DNA of 37,883 nt from Brevinematales bacterium (GTDB lineage Bacteria; Spirochaetota; Brevinematia; Brevinematales; JAOACQ01): the NCBI GenBank assembly GCA_026417755.1, contig JAOACQ010000084.1:1-37883 (forward strand), given 5' to 3'. This document shows positions 7,108 to 15,712 of the stretch, piece by piece; position 1 is the first letter of the stretch, and every line of letters starts with the position of its first letter. The notes beneath the pieces were generated by a model. That model ran no database searches. It was not told the origin of the DNA and worked only from the letters and a program-made list of their open reading frames with translations. Made by a program: the position numbers and the translations under genes.

Positions 7108-8175
7108 TTATCTAACTGCCTTACAACTATTTCTGGATATAAGTGTCATAGGCATAGTATAAACAAAAGTTTTTTCCTGATATTTACCTGCTTCTATTAA
7201 CTTAACAATTATATTAAAGGCTCTTTCGCTCATTTCATAAACCGGTAACTTAAAAGTAGTCAAAGACGGAGTTGAAAATTCTGCAAGCGAATTATTATCA
7301 AAACTAATTAAGGAAACATCATCAGGAACTTTTATCCCATTAGATTTTAAAACATTAATTGTCACAAGAGCCATATCATCATTACATACGATGAATGCAG
7401 TTGGCAATTTCCCGGCTTTAATAAGATGTTTAAGTTCCATCTCTGTTTTATAAAGTAAATAATCCCCCCTGATAAAAAACTCCTTTCTTATCTCAAGAGA
7501 ATTTTTTCTCATTACATCAAGGAAACCCCTCCATCTTTCATATGTAGAATAATTGGTAAATCTTCCAGATATAAACCCAATATCTCTATGACCAAGCGAA
7601 ATTAAATACTCGGTTGCCTGCACACCGGCCTCATAATCCATACTATTTACAAGCCCTACCTTGCTTTTCTCCGGCAAATTCTTAAGTAAATATTCCTCAT
7701 CATAATGAATAAGAACAAACGGTAACCCAACCCTTGCAATATCAAAAACGACAGGGTCTTTTCTATCAAGTCCGATTATTATCCCCCCATCAAATCTATT
7801 CTCGGCAAATATATCTACCAATTTTGAGACGCCATCTTTCTTATATATAATTTGAACAAGAGAATAATATCCATTCGCATTAGATATATCAATTAAAGCA
7901 TCAACAGTATTTCCAAAATAAAAATTTTGGAATAAATTAACCTTAAAGGTATTCTCCCCCTGAGGATTCAAACTTACTACAAAAATCCCTATAGTGTTGG
8001 TTTTTTTCCCGCATAGAACCTTTGCAGAAAAGTTTGGTCTGTAATTATATTCTCGTATAACTTTCAAGACTTTTTCCTTTGTCTTTTGTGGAACATTAGG
8101 ATAATTATTAATAACCCTTGAAACAGTACTTCTTGATACCCCCGCTATTTTGGCTATTTCTTTACTATTTATCAT
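7108..8175 (-). CDS. LacI-family transcriptional regulator
   Basis: This 355-aa DNA-binding regulator has the standard LacI layout. The N-terminal helix-turn-helix is SKEIAKIAGVSRSTVSRVIN (residues 4-23), followed by a hinge region ending near YNYRPNFSAKVL. A periplasmic-binding-protein-like effector domain starts at TNTIGIFVV. Typical later motifs include STYERWRGFLDVM, PTAFIVCNDDMALV and VPDDVSLISFDN. Members usually sense a sugar or nucleotide and repress nearby genes. Here no sugar transporter or catabolic gene is adjacent; the two downstream genes encode unknown membrane proteins. GGGGAAAATT precedes the ATG. A very good promoter lies upstream and diverges from the substrate-binding protein gene at 8327, so it may also control that gene. 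The effector is unknown. Confidence 0.93.
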   Translation of the reverse strand: MINSKEIAKIAGVSRSTVSRVINNYPNVPQKTKEKVLKVIREYNYRPNFSAKVLCGKKTNTIGIFVVSLNPQGENTFKVNLFQNFYFGNTVDALIDISNANGYYSLVQIIYKKDGVSKLVDIFAENRFDGGIIIGLDRKDPVVFDIARVGLPFVLIHYDEEYLLKNLPEKSKVGLVNSMDYEAGVQATEYLISLGHRDIGFISGRFTNYSTYERWRGFLDVMRKNSLEIRKEFFIRGDYLLYKTEMELKHLIKAGKLPTAFIVCNDDMALVTINVLKSNGIKVPDDVSLISFDNNSLAEFSTPSLTTFKLPVYEMSERAFNIIVKLIEAGKYQEKTFVYTMPMTLISRNSCKAVR

Positions 8176-8215
8176 AATTTTCCCCGTTAATTTTCCTAAT
8201 TACAATTCCCAGATT

Positions 8216-8244
8216 ATTATAAATCACATTTTCTTTTTATTCAA
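8216..8244 (-). promoter_or_regulatory. Sigma70-type promoter for the LacI-family gene
   Basis: On the minus strand, TTGAAT (8244-8239) and a perfect TATAAT (8221-8216) are spaced by exactly 17 nt, about 40 nt before the start codon. Confidence 0.6.
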
Positions 8245-8266
8245 CCAAAAAACAATTAGTGAAAAT

Positions 8267-8295
8267 TTGACTAAACTCTATTTTTTTTATATCAT
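8267..8295 (+). promoter_or_regulatory. Sigma70-type promoter for the ABC substrate-binding lipoprotein
   Basis: TTGACT (8267-8272) and TATCAT (8290-8295) are 17 nt apart, about 30 nt before the ATG at 8327. The spacer is T-rich. It is divergent from the LacI-family promoter 23 nt away, so one bound repressor could affect both. Confidence 0.6.
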
Positions 8296-8326
8296 ATTAT
8301 TAAAATTCGGGTTCAGGGGATAGTTT

Positions 8327-9277
8327 ATGAAAAAACTTCTTTTTCTTTTTTTAGTATTAATGTTTTCCTGTTCAAATCAAAACCATAATCTGATTGGGAT
8401 ATCAAAAATAGTTTCCCATCCAGCTCTTGACTCACTTGAGAAGGGTATTCAGGATGAACTTAATGAAAGAAAAATAAAAGTAACTTTTGATCTTCAAAAT
8501 GCCAATGGAGACATAAATACAGCTTTATCTATAGCAAAAAAATTTAAAGAGCAAAAAGTAAAAATAGCCGTTGGTATAGCAACCCCATCAGCCCAAACTC
8601 TTGTCAAAGAACTCAAAGATACTTCTACAACAATTGTCTTTTCAGCAGTAACAGACCCTGTAAAAGCAGGCCTCGTAAGTTCTCTTGAAAAAGGAGAAAA
8701 AAATGTGACTGGTATTTCAGATATGACTCCTGTAGAAACTCAAATAAAACTCATAACTCAGATTAAACCAGTAAAAAAATTGGGTCTGATCTATTCAAGC
8801 CACGAAGACAATGCTGTTACATTAGCAAAAATAACTAAAGATATTTGCAAAAAACTTAATATAGAACTTATAGAAGCTACAGTTACTTCATCTTCAGAAG
8901 TAAAACAGGCAACTCTATCAATTGTCAATAAAGTTGATGCAATCTATGTTACAACTGACAATACTGTAGTCTCAGCTCTACCCTCGCTCACCGAGGTTAC
9001 CATGAAATATAAAGTCCCGGTTATATCAGCTGATCCAAGTTCAGCAAAAGACACCCAAGTTCTTGCAGCTCTTGGTTTTGATTACTATAAAATGGGCAAA
9101 GCAACAGGTAAACTGATCATTGAAATATTAGAGGGTAAAAAGGCTGAAAATATCCCTACAAGATTTTTAACTGATAGAAAAGATTTAGAATTTTATATCA
9201 ACCTAGATGTTGCTAAGAAATTAAATCTTAATATTCCTGAAGAATTGCTTGATTCTGCGGACATTATTGTGAAATAA
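8327..9277 (+). CDS. ABC transporter substrate-binding lipoprotein (TrpX/ABC_sub_bind family)
   Basis: This 316-aa lipoprotein has a short hydrophobic signal and a lipidation Cys at residue 15 (LMFSC), a relaxed lipobox of the type seen in spirochaetes. The mature part matches the ABC_sub_bind family (PF04392), whose members bind tryptophan or related amino acids. Landmarks are GISKIVSHPALDSLEKGIQ, AVGIATPSAQTL, IVFSAVTDPVKAGLV, NVTGISDMTPVETQIKLI and the later DAIYVTTDNTVVSALPSL. AGGGGA precedes the ATG. It is normally followed by permease and ATPase genes. Here the next gene is a TetR regulator, so the transporter must be encoded elsewhere or the protein acts in sensing. The ligand is not predictable from sequence alone. 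Confidence 0.88.
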   Translation: MKKLLFLFLVLMFSCSNQNHNLIGISKIVSHPALDSLEKGIQDELNERKIKVTFDLQNANGDINTALSIAKKFKEQKVKIAVGIATPSAQTLVKELKDTSTTIVFSAVTDPVKAGLVSSLEKGEKNVTGISDMTPVETQIKLITQIKPVKKLGLIYSSHEDNAVTLAKITKDICKKLNIELIEATVTSSSEVKQATLSIVNKVDAIYVTTDNTVVSALPSLTEVTMKYKVPVISADPSSAKDTQVLAALGFDYYKMGKATGKLIIEILEGKKAENIPTRFLTDRKDLEFYINLDVAKKLNLNIPEELLDSADIIVK

Positions 9278-9280
9278 ATT

Positions 9281-9904
9281 ATGAAAAAAAAACAATTAAA
9301 TACAAAAGAATTAATACTTAGAACAAGTGAAAACTTATTTTCAAATCAGGGTTATGATTCTACAAGTGTCGATGAAATCGCCAAAAAAGCTAAGATCCCT
9401 AAGTCTCTCATTTACTATTACTTCAAAAGCAAAAAACAAATTCTAGAAACATTATTTGACAATTTTGAAAAAGAACTAATAGAACTTAAAGAAAAAACTT
9501 TTGAAAACATTTTCTCAGAAGAAACAAAAGAAATAAAATCAAAATTTAAAGAAAATTTGATAAAATACACCTTTCCATTTCTCGAAAAATGGAAAAATAT
9601 TATTAAAATTGCATTTACAGAGGAAATCAAATCTTTTTCAAAAGGCCCTCTATTTAAATATTTTGATATTAATCTTTCACTTGCAAGAGAATTATACAAT
9701 AAACATAACCTAAATCCAGATTTTTCTCAGGATAAGATAACCTCGACTTTTTTTATTTCATTTCTCCCTTTGATAGGTTATACTATCTTCATAGATGAGT
9801 GGTGCTCACATTACAGGGTTGAAAAAGAGAAAGTAAAAGAAATAATAACAGAAGAGCTGCTTAAAAATTTCACAAACATAATTGACAACCTAATATCTTT
9901 CTAA
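9281..9904 (+). CDS. TetR/AcrR-family transcriptional regulator
   Basis: This 207-aa one-component regulator has an N-terminal helix-turn-helix that is standard for TetR. TKELILRTSENLFSNQGYDS is followed by VDEIAKKAKIPKSLIYYYF and then KSKKQILETLFDNF. The rest is a poorly conserved all-helical ligand domain. The ATG follows the stop of the substrate-binding protein gene by 3 nt with no clear ribosome site, so it is probably translated by coupling with that gene. Its target may be the same operon. The 3' end overlaps the convergent ribE by 15 nt. The ligand is unknown. Confidence 0.88.
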   Translation: MKKKQLNTKELILRTSENLFSNQGYDSTSVDEIAKKAKIPKSLIYYYFKSKKQILETLFDNFEKELIELKEKTFENIFSEETKEIKSKFKENLIKYTFPFLEKWKNIIKIAFTEEIKSFSKGPLFKYFDINLSLARELYNKHNLNPDFSQDKITSTFFISFLPLIGYTIFIDEWCSHYRVEKEKVKEIITEELLKNFTNIIDNLISF

Positions 9905-10489
9905 AAATTTTTTTCCATATTTTGCAAAAATATTTATTTCAAGATTAACAATACTTCCTACTCTTTTATACTTAAGATTTGTCTTATTTATAGTTTCTGG
10001 AATTATAGCAACCTCAAAATTTCTATTTTTGATATTAAAAATAGTGAGGCTTATACCATCTATAGCGAGGGAATCCTTCTCAACGAGATAACTAAAAATA
10101 TTTTCATCTGTCCTGAACCTATATTTATAAGCCTCCCCAACTTTTTCAATGTTTATTATTTCCCCGACTCCATCAATATGTCCAAGCACAAGGTGTCCAT
10201 CAAGTAAGGTGTTCATAGTCAATGGCAATTCAAGATTGACAATCTCCCCCTGTCGTAACTCACCAATATTTGTTCTTTCAAGTGTTTCAAAACTAGAAAA
10301 AACAAAAAAACCCCCACTTTCTATCTTTTCAACTGTATGACATACACCATTGATCGCTATACTAGTTATTCCCTCTTCAAGATTTCCCAAAAACTCTTTA
10401 TCAGAAATAGAAATTAAAAGTCTCTTCCCACCACTTACGGCATTACTTTTTTTCAATTCCCCAATATATCTTATTATACCTGTAAACAA
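9890..10489 (-). CDS. ribE: Riboflavin synthase, alpha subunit
   Basis: This enzyme dismutates two 6,7-dimethyl-8-ribityllumazine molecules to riboflavin, the last step of riboflavin synthesis. The 199-aa length is normal and two lumazine-binding barrels are visible. The first opens with MFTGII and has SIAINGVCHTV. The second contains GHLVLGHIDGVGE and SLAIDGISLTI. The start is TTG at 10489. MFTGII is the conserved N-terminus of the family, and AAAGGAG lies 6 nt upstream, while the nearby ATG at 10494 is out of frame. The gene stands alone, without ribD, ribBA or ribH. A near-perfect promoter precedes it and I see no FMN riboswitch in the 200-nt leader region. Its 3' end overlaps the convergent TetR gene. 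Confidence 0.95.
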   Translation of the reverse strand: MFTGIIRYIGELKKSNAVSGGKRLLISISDKEFLGNLEEGITSIAINGVCHTVEKIESGGFFVFSSFETLERTNIGELRQGEIVNLELPLTMNTLLDGHLVLGHIDGVGEIINIEKVGEAYKYRFRTDENIFSYLVEKDSLAIDGISLTIFNIKNRNFEVAIIPETINKTNLKYKRVGSIVNLEINIFAKYGKKFLERY

Positions 10490-10519
10490 GACATGCTCCT
10501 TTTATTTGATTTATAGTAT

Positions 10520-10547
10520 ATTATAAAGTAAATATTTCGCCTGTCAA
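10520..10547 (-). promoter_or_regulatory. Consensus sigma70 promoter for ribE
   Basis: On the minus strand, a perfect TTGACA (10547-10542) and a perfect TATAAT (10525-10520) are separated by 16 nt, about 30 nt before the TTG start. Overlapping TATACT-type boxes follow. Confidence 0.72.
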
Positions 10548-10619
10548 AATGTTATCGAGTTATAAATAATCCGATCATAGAACAAAAATTAACAAAAATA
10601 ATATCTTAAAATCAAAAAA

Positions 10620-10647
10620 TTGACTTGAGGCTTTTAAATTTTACAAT
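10620..10647 (+). promoter_or_regulatory. Candidate sigma70 promoter opening the TPR-protein block
   Basis: TTGACT (10620-10625) and TACAAT (10642-10647) are spaced by 16 nt, about 50 nt before the first TPR gene. It likely drives the genes at 10699 and 11588, which overlap. Confidence 0.5.
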
Positions 10648-10698
10648 TTTCCTATTTCTTCCGAAAATAAAATAAGTTTTATTTTTAAGAAAGGTCTT

Positions 10699-11604
10699 AT
10701 GAAAAAAATAGCACTAATTTTAATTTTTATTCTACTGAGTTCTACCATAAAGATAGAAGATGCGAACTTTAATCTTGCAAAAAAATGGTATGATGAGAAA
10801 AAATTTGAAAGAGCCGCAAAAGAATTTGAAGAAATCTATAACAAATACCCTTTTTATGAATCAAATAATAATGTTCTTTACTATGCAGGCAAGTCATATT
10901 TTAACATAAAAGATTATAAAAAAGCTATTTATTTCTTTGACAAACTATATGTTAATGCAAAAAAGGAAATAGAAAAAAGGCAAGCTGTATTTGAGCTTGG
11001 CAAATCATATTTTTTCAGTGGCAACTATGCAAAGTCAGTTTTATTTTTTCATGAGTTTATCTCAAAATTTTCAGACTCTCCTGTAATGCATGCTGCTATA
11101 TATTATGCAGCAAATGGGAATGAAAAGATTGGAAGAAAAACAGAAGCAATCTTACTCTATGATTTTCTTATTCAATCCTATCCCGATAGCCCTTATGTAA
11201 ATCTGGCAAAAAGTTCTATTAATAATTTATTAACCACTTCACATTATATTCAAAAGAAAAGTAATATTATAGAAAATAAGCCAAAACTTGAACCAAAAAC
11301 AGAAATTCTAATAACTAATTTTATATCTATCACAAATGAAATAACTTATGAAAAAACAAATACTTATACAAATATATTTAACTTTTCAGTTACAAATATT
11401 ACTACAAACTCTATCGAAATTTCAGATAAAAGAGAAGATGAAAATGAAAAAATACTTCTTGAGACATTGAAGAAAGAAAATTTAAAGGATGAAGAAGAAA
11501 TAAAACGTTATCAACAGGTCATAGAATTAAAAAACAGGCTTCTAAAAATGAAACAGCGATTAATAGAGGAAAAAAAGGAAATAACAAATGAAATTGATGA
11601 GTAA
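10699..11604 (+). CDS. Secreted TPR protein (BamD/YbgF-like repeats) with C-terminal coiled coil
   Basis: This 301-aa protein has an N-terminal signal peptide (residues 1-18, IALILIFILLSS) and about four TPR units of the outer-membrane lipoprotein style. Examples are AKKWYDEKKFERAAKEFEEI, YYAGKSYFNIKDYKKAIYFF and FELGKSYFFSGNYAKSVLFF. A Thr/Asn-rich linker (about 205-245) follows, then a charged coiled coil (RYQQVIELKNRLLKMKQRL). There is no lipobox Cys. AGAAAGG precedes the ATG. Its last 17 nt overlap the next gene, implying coupled translation and possibly a physical partnership. The repeats suggest a protein-protein scaffold in the periplasm. I do not recognise a named family. Confidence 0.8.
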   Translation: MKKIALILIFILLSSTIKIEDANFNLAKKWYDEKKFERAAKEFEEIYNKYPFYESNNNVLYYAGKSYFNIKDYKKAIYFFDKLYVNAKKEIEKRQAVFELGKSYFFSGNYAKSVLFFHEFISKFSDSPVMHAAIYYAANGNEKIGRKTEAILLYDFLIQSYPDSPYVNLAKSSINNLLTTSHYIQKKSNIIENKPKLEPKTEILITNFISITNEITYEKTNTYTNIFNFSVTNITTNSIEISDKREDENEKILLETLKKENLKDEEEIKRYQQVIELKNRLLKMKQRLIEEKKEITNEIDE

Positions 11605-13030
11605 AATTTTCTTGTTTTTTAGTTGCTCTTTTTTATTTTCCGGGGAAATATTAAATATAGCAGGGAAAAATTTATCTTTTTATTTTGATAGTGATAGAGG
11701 TTCATTTTATCTTGAAAATCCATATCCAAAGGATAGTAAATCAAGATATTTACTTTTTAAAGACAATCCTCCCACCTCATTTATTACACTCTATGTAGAT
11801 AATACACCTTATAAACTTTCAGAAAAGGATTTAAAAGTTGAGGAAATATTCAATATCCAAAACAATCTTATAAAAGGTAAATTATCTTATAAATATTTAA
11901 CTCTTACAGTATATTTTATTTTAACAAACCTCAATAAAGGTAATTTTGATGATACTTTATTAAATTTGATAGAAATAGAAAATAGTTCAACAAACACAAA
12001 AAATCTTGAGATAAGATTTTTATTCGACACTGTTTTTGGAGAAGAAAAAAGAAGCCCAAAAATCTTTACTTCCGGTGGAGAAAAAATAGAATATGATAGA
12101 ATCTACGAAGAAGGAGCTATTCCAGAGGCTTTTTTTAACGGAGAAGTAGAAACACTGGATATGGAGTTTAAAGAGGGTCTTTATATATTCCCTGTTATTA
12201 ACAACTATTATCCTTCAAAAGTTATAATAGGTAACTGGAAAAAATTATCCATGATGCGTAATGTATTTATTCCAGAACCAAAAGCCCGTTTCAGATATAA
12301 TCCTTATTCAAACCCTGATGTTGCAATATTTTTAAGCTACAAAATAAAGATAAACCCAAGAGAAAAATTCTATTTTGGAAACGCACTGAGTCGCAATTAT
12401 ATTCCAAAAGAAAAACTTAAATTCAGCTTTATAGAACAAACCCCCAAAAAAGAGAGTCAATCTTCTGAAACATTAATATCAAAGGGAAATGAACCTGAAA
12501 TTCAAAAAACAACAAATGAACAAACAATTATAAAACCAGCCGAAGCAAATACAAACGAACTCCTATTGTTAAATGCAAAACTCGCATTATATGAAAAACT
12601 TAACAATCTTATTGATAAGATTGAAAAAAAATTTTTAACCACAAATATTAACGAAAAAAAAGAAGAAAAAAAAGCTATAGATATTAATCCTCCAGTGGTA
12701 ATAATCACAAATTATGGAGGTGCCAATCCAAATCCAGAACAAAAAGAACTCATAACAAAAGAACTTAAAAAATTACAAGAACTTTATGAACAGAGACTTA
12801 AAGAAGTAATGGATTATTATGAGAAAAAACTCTCTGAATATGAAAAAGATATGACTAAAAAAGAAACTCCACCATCAAAGAAAAAGGATATAGACAGAAA
12901 AATCAAAGAAATAGATAAGAACTTGCTCCTTATAGAAAAACTACTAAAAATAAACCCCGGCAAAACTGACGAAAATAAAATAAAAGAAATAGAACAAAAC
13001 CTCATAGAAATTGAAAAAAATTTTCCTTAA
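11588..13030 (+). CDS. Secreted protein: beta-rich domain plus C-terminal coiled coil, function unknown
   Basis: This 480-aa protein has a signal peptide (IFLFFSCSFLFSG, about residues 6-18). A beta-rich domain to about residue 275 includes SFYFDSDRGSFYLENP, TSFITLYVDNTPYKL and LIEIENSSTNTKNLEIRFL. These have the look of a carbohydrate- or peptide-binding beta-sandwich, but I cannot name the family. A Gln/Thr/Asn-rich linker follows, and then long charged helices that form a coiled coil to the end. The Cys in the signal region is not in a good lipobox. The start overlaps the preceding TPR gene by 17 nt, with AAGGA as ribosome site. The coiled coils at the ends of both products could pair, which is inference. 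Confidence 0.72.
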   Translation: MKLMSKIFLFFSCSFLFSGEILNIAGKNLSFYFDSDRGSFYLENPYPKDSKSRYLLFKDNPPTSFITLYVDNTPYKLSEKDLKVEEIFNIQNNLIKGKLSYKYLTLTVYFILTNLNKGNFDDTLLNLIEIENSSTNTKNLEIRFLFDTVFGEEKRSPKIFTSGGEKIEYDRIYEEGAIPEAFFNGEVETLDMEFKEGLYIFPVINNYYPSKVIIGNWKKLSMMRNVFIPEPKARFRYNPYSNPDVAIFLSYKIKINPREKFYFGNALSRNYIPKEKLKFSFIEQTPKKESQSSETLISKGNEPEIQKTTNEQTIIKPAEANTNELLLLNAKLALYEKLNNLIDKIEKKFLTTNINEKKEEKKAIDINPPVVIITNYGGANPNPEQKELITKELKKLQELYEQRLKEVMDYYEKKLSEYEKDMTKKETPPSKKKDIDRKIKEIDKNLLLIEKLLKINPGKTDENKIKEIEQNLIEIEKNFP

Positions 13031-13036
13031 AATTGC

Positions 13037-13065
13037 TTGAAGTTTTTTAATAAAAATTTTATTAT
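13037..13065 (+). promoter_or_regulatory. Candidate internal promoter before the 13083 TPR gene
   Basis: TTGAAG (13037-13042) and TATTAT (13060-13065) are spaced by 17 nt in the 52-nt gap. The region is very AT-rich, so chance is possible. Confidence 0.35.
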
Positions 13066-13082
13066 TTTAAACAAGGGAAAAA

Positions 13083-13775
13083 ATGAAACTAAAAATTATT
13101 TTAATTCTAATACCAGCAATATTTTTCTCACAACAGGCAAAGAATGATTTTGAAAGAGGGCTTGAATTGTATGCATCAAAAAAATTTCTTATGGCAGCCG
13201 GTAGCTTTAAAAAAGCTATAGATAGTGGTTTTCAAAATGAGAAGGTTTACTTTTATCTTGGAAATTCTTATGCCTTTATTGAAAATTATGACAAAGCCAT
13301 AGAAAACTTAAAAATGGCAAATGAGCTTTCAGAGAATCAGAAGTTTAAGTCTCTTGCCATACATAATATAGGTTATGTATATTATCTCAAAAAAGATTAT
13401 AAAAAATGCATAAATTACCTCAATATGGCATATTCGATAAACACCAATCTTAATCAGGTATTTTGGTATAAAGGTATGGCGTTTTATAAACTTAAAGACA
13501 AAGATAATACAATAATTGAATGGGAAAGATATCTCGAACTAGCCCCAAATGGTGAAGAAAGTGACAATATAAGGCGTGCCCTTGCAATCTTAAAATCAAA
13601 AGATTTTTCGTTTGAGAAAGATGGTGATAAAATTATAGTTAGTGATGGATTGTCAGATAAAGACAAAAAGATAGATGTATTACCACTGATTGATGTAGAA
13701 GGTGTTCTTGAAGAGATAAAACCTGAAGATAAAGGTAAGGTTTCTGATGAAGCGCTTGAAGAAATTGAGAAATAG
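13083..13775 (+). CDS. Secreted TPR protein
   Basis: This 230-aa protein has a signal peptide (residues 1-17, IILILIPAIFFSQQ) and about four consecutive TPRs. They are FERGLELYASKKFLMAAGSF, VYFYLGNSYAFIENYDKAIE, IHNIGYVYYLKKDYKKCINY and VFWYKGMAFYKLKDKDNTII. An acidic tail rich in Asp, Lys and Glu follows (after about residue 175). GGGA precedes the ATG. It lies between the secreted coiled-coil gene and the large TPR gene, all on the same strand with short gaps. It is likely periplasmic and a binding scaffold. The family is not recognised beyond TPR. Confidence 0.8.
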   Translation: MKLKIILILIPAIFFSQQAKNDFERGLELYASKKFLMAAGSFKKAIDSGFQNEKVYFYLGNSYAFIENYDKAIENLKMANELSENQKFKSLAIHNIGYVYYLKKDYKKCINYLNMAYSINTNLNQVFWYKGMAFYKLKDKDNTIIEWERYLELAPNGEESDNIRRALAILKSKDFSFEKDGDKIIVSDGLSDKDKKIDVLPLIDVEGVLEEIKPEDKGKVSDEALEEIEK

Positions 13776-13828
13776 TTTTCCATAAAAATGTAAAAAATAG
13801 ATAAAATTTTAATAATCAGGAGAAAAAT

Positions 13829-15682
13829 ATGAAAAAGAAAAAAAAGGATAACAAAGGTTTGTTAATCGGTCTTATTATACTTCTCTTGGCAATTGGTGGT
13901 GGAATCCTATACTACTCAATAAATGGTTCAAAAAACAAAAACCTTGAGCAATATCTTGCTTTAGCTAAAGAATATATGCAAAATGAAGCATACGATAGAG
14001 CTTTAGACTATCTGGATAAAGCATATCTTATTAATCCAAAAGATAAAAGAATCGAAGAGTTGAGAAAAAAAATCCTAGAGCTCAAACAAAAACAAAAAGG
14101 AGAGAAAACAGAACCCATTGTCAAAGTAACTGTTGTTCAACCGGAAGCAGGAACTTCAAAAAAGCCCAAAGGAACAGAAGAAAAACCTGAAATCATTGAA
14201 AATAAATCAAGTCAATCAGCCAAAGACAAAACTCCAGATAAGGGAAAAGATCTAAAGAAAGATAAAGGTATGGATGTTCCAGAAATAAAAGACACTGCAA
14301 ACAATGAAGAAAAAGCAAAAAAGTTAATAGAAGAGGGAAAAGCTCTTCTAAAACAAAATAAATTTAAAGAGGCACTGGATAAGTTTAAAAATGCAGAAAA
14401 GCTGGATAAGAAAAACGCTGATGCGCTCGGTTATCAGGCACTTGCACATTATAAAATGAACAACACAAAGGATGCAATAGAAAAGACAAGAGAGGCTTTA
14501 AAAGAAGACCCAGCAAATGGAGTTTCTCACTTTGTGCAGGGAAGTATCCTCTATGACAAAAAACTTCCAGATGAGGCACTTGAAGAACTTAAAGCAGCTA
14601 TAAATGGAGGATATGAAGACGCTGAAGCCTATTTCCTTATGGGTGTAATTTATTACCTTAAAAAGATGTATAATGATGCAAGAGAAAAATTTGAAAAAGC
14701 AATATCTATAGATCCAGACTTTGCAAAGGCGTATTATAATCTTGGTCTTACTTATTCAGCATTAAAGAACGATAATGCTGCTCTTAAAAATTTTCAGGAA
14801 TGTTTGAAAAGAGACCCTCAGAATGCAAAAGCTCTTGTAAACATAGGTTCAATTTACTACTCAAACAAGATGTATGATAAGGCAGAAAAATTTCTGGAAA
14901 AGAGTGTTGAAGTTGATCCTTCTAACGATAGAGCATTTGTAAAACTTGGTAATACTTATGAAGAAACCGGGAAAAGAAATAAAGCCATTGAAGCATATCA
15001 AAAGGCATATCAATTAAATCCACAAAATTCTTTGGCTCTTTACAATCTTGGCAGAATGCTTGCTTTACAAAATAAACATGCCGAAGCCGTAAAATACTAT
15101 GAAAAATCAATAGAGGTTGATAATACATTTTATGCCTCATATCTCAACCTTGGTAATAGCTATCTGGAACTCAAAGAGTATGATAAAGCAGAAGAAGCAT
15201 ACAACAAAGCCTTAAACTTTAATAAGAATGATTTTAATGCTTATATAGGACTTGGATATCTTAATCTCAAAAAAGAAAATTATGAAGCAGCATTAAAAAA
15301 CTTTAAAAGGGCTATAGATCTAAATCCAAGATCCGATATAGCATACAAAGGTATGGGGGACGCTTATGCAAAAAGTGAAATATATGATGAAGCTATAAAA
15401 GCCTATTCTAAAGCAATAGAAATATTTCCATCCGATGTAGAAACAATGGGCACTCTTGGAGATGTTTATGTGCGTATTAAAGATTATGAAAATGCTTCTG
15501 AATGGTATGAAAAGGCAATAAAACTGGACACCAAAAACCCAGATACATACCTTAAACTTGGTGAAACCTATATAAGACTTGGTAAGAGAGCAGAAGCGAA
15601 AAAGATTTTAGAAAATTTAAAGGCAAAATTTCCAAATTATAAAAATATGTCAAAGGTTGACGAATATTTATCAAAGTTGTAA
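13829..15682 (+). CDS. Membrane-anchored TPR protein with about 14 repeats
   Basis: This 617-aa protein starts with a lysine-rich tip (MKKKKKDNKG), one membrane helix (residues 11-30) and one TPR (about 39-72). A low-complexity Lys/Glu/Pro linker (about 90-160) and about 13 tandem canonical TPRs to the C-terminus follow. Repeats are near-textbook, for example AKAYYNLGLTYSALKNDNAA and SLALYNLGRMLALQNKHAEA. The positive residues before the helix predict the N-terminus inside and the repeats on the periplasmic side. AGGAG precedes the ATG. It is 30 nt upstream of the TPR/Mrr-like gene and very probably shares its transcript. It would form a long superhelical scaffold. No partner can be named. 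Confidence 0.85.
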   Translation: MKKKKKDNKGLLIGLIILLLAIGGGILYYSINGSKNKNLEQYLALAKEYMQNEAYDRALDYLDKAYLINPKDKRIEELRKKILELKQKQKGEKTEPIVKVTVVQPEAGTSKKPKGTEEKPEIIENKSSQSAKDKTPDKGKDLKKDKGMDVPEIKDTANNEEKAKKLIEEGKALLKQNKFKEALDKFKNAEKLDKKNADALGYQALAHYKMNNTKDAIEKTREALKEDPANGVSHFVQGSILYDKKLPDEALEELKAAINGGYEDAEAYFLMGVIYYLKKMYNDAREKFEKAISIDPDFAKAYYNLGLTYSALKNDNAALKNFQECLKRDPQNAKALVNIGSIYYSNKMYDKAEKFLEKSVEVDPSNDRAFVKLGNTYEETGKRNKAIEAYQKAYQLNPQNSLALYNLGRMLALQNKHAEAVKYYEKSIEVDNTFYASYLNLGNSYLELKEYDKAEEAYNKALNFNKNDFNAYIGLGYLNLKKENYEAALKNFKRAIDLNPRSDIAYKGMGDAYAKSEIYDEAIKAYSKAIEIFPSDVETMGTLGDVYVRIKDYENASEWYEKAIKLDTKNPDTYLKLGETYIRLGKRAEAKKILENLKAKFPNYKNMSKVDEYLSKL

Positions 15683-15712
15683 AATATTATAGTAAAATAA
15701 TGGGGAAATTAA

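Noticed and set aside
10490-10698. FMN riboswitch upstream of ribE
   Set aside because: The leader is too short between the promoter and the start codon, and I see no RFN-type conserved elements.
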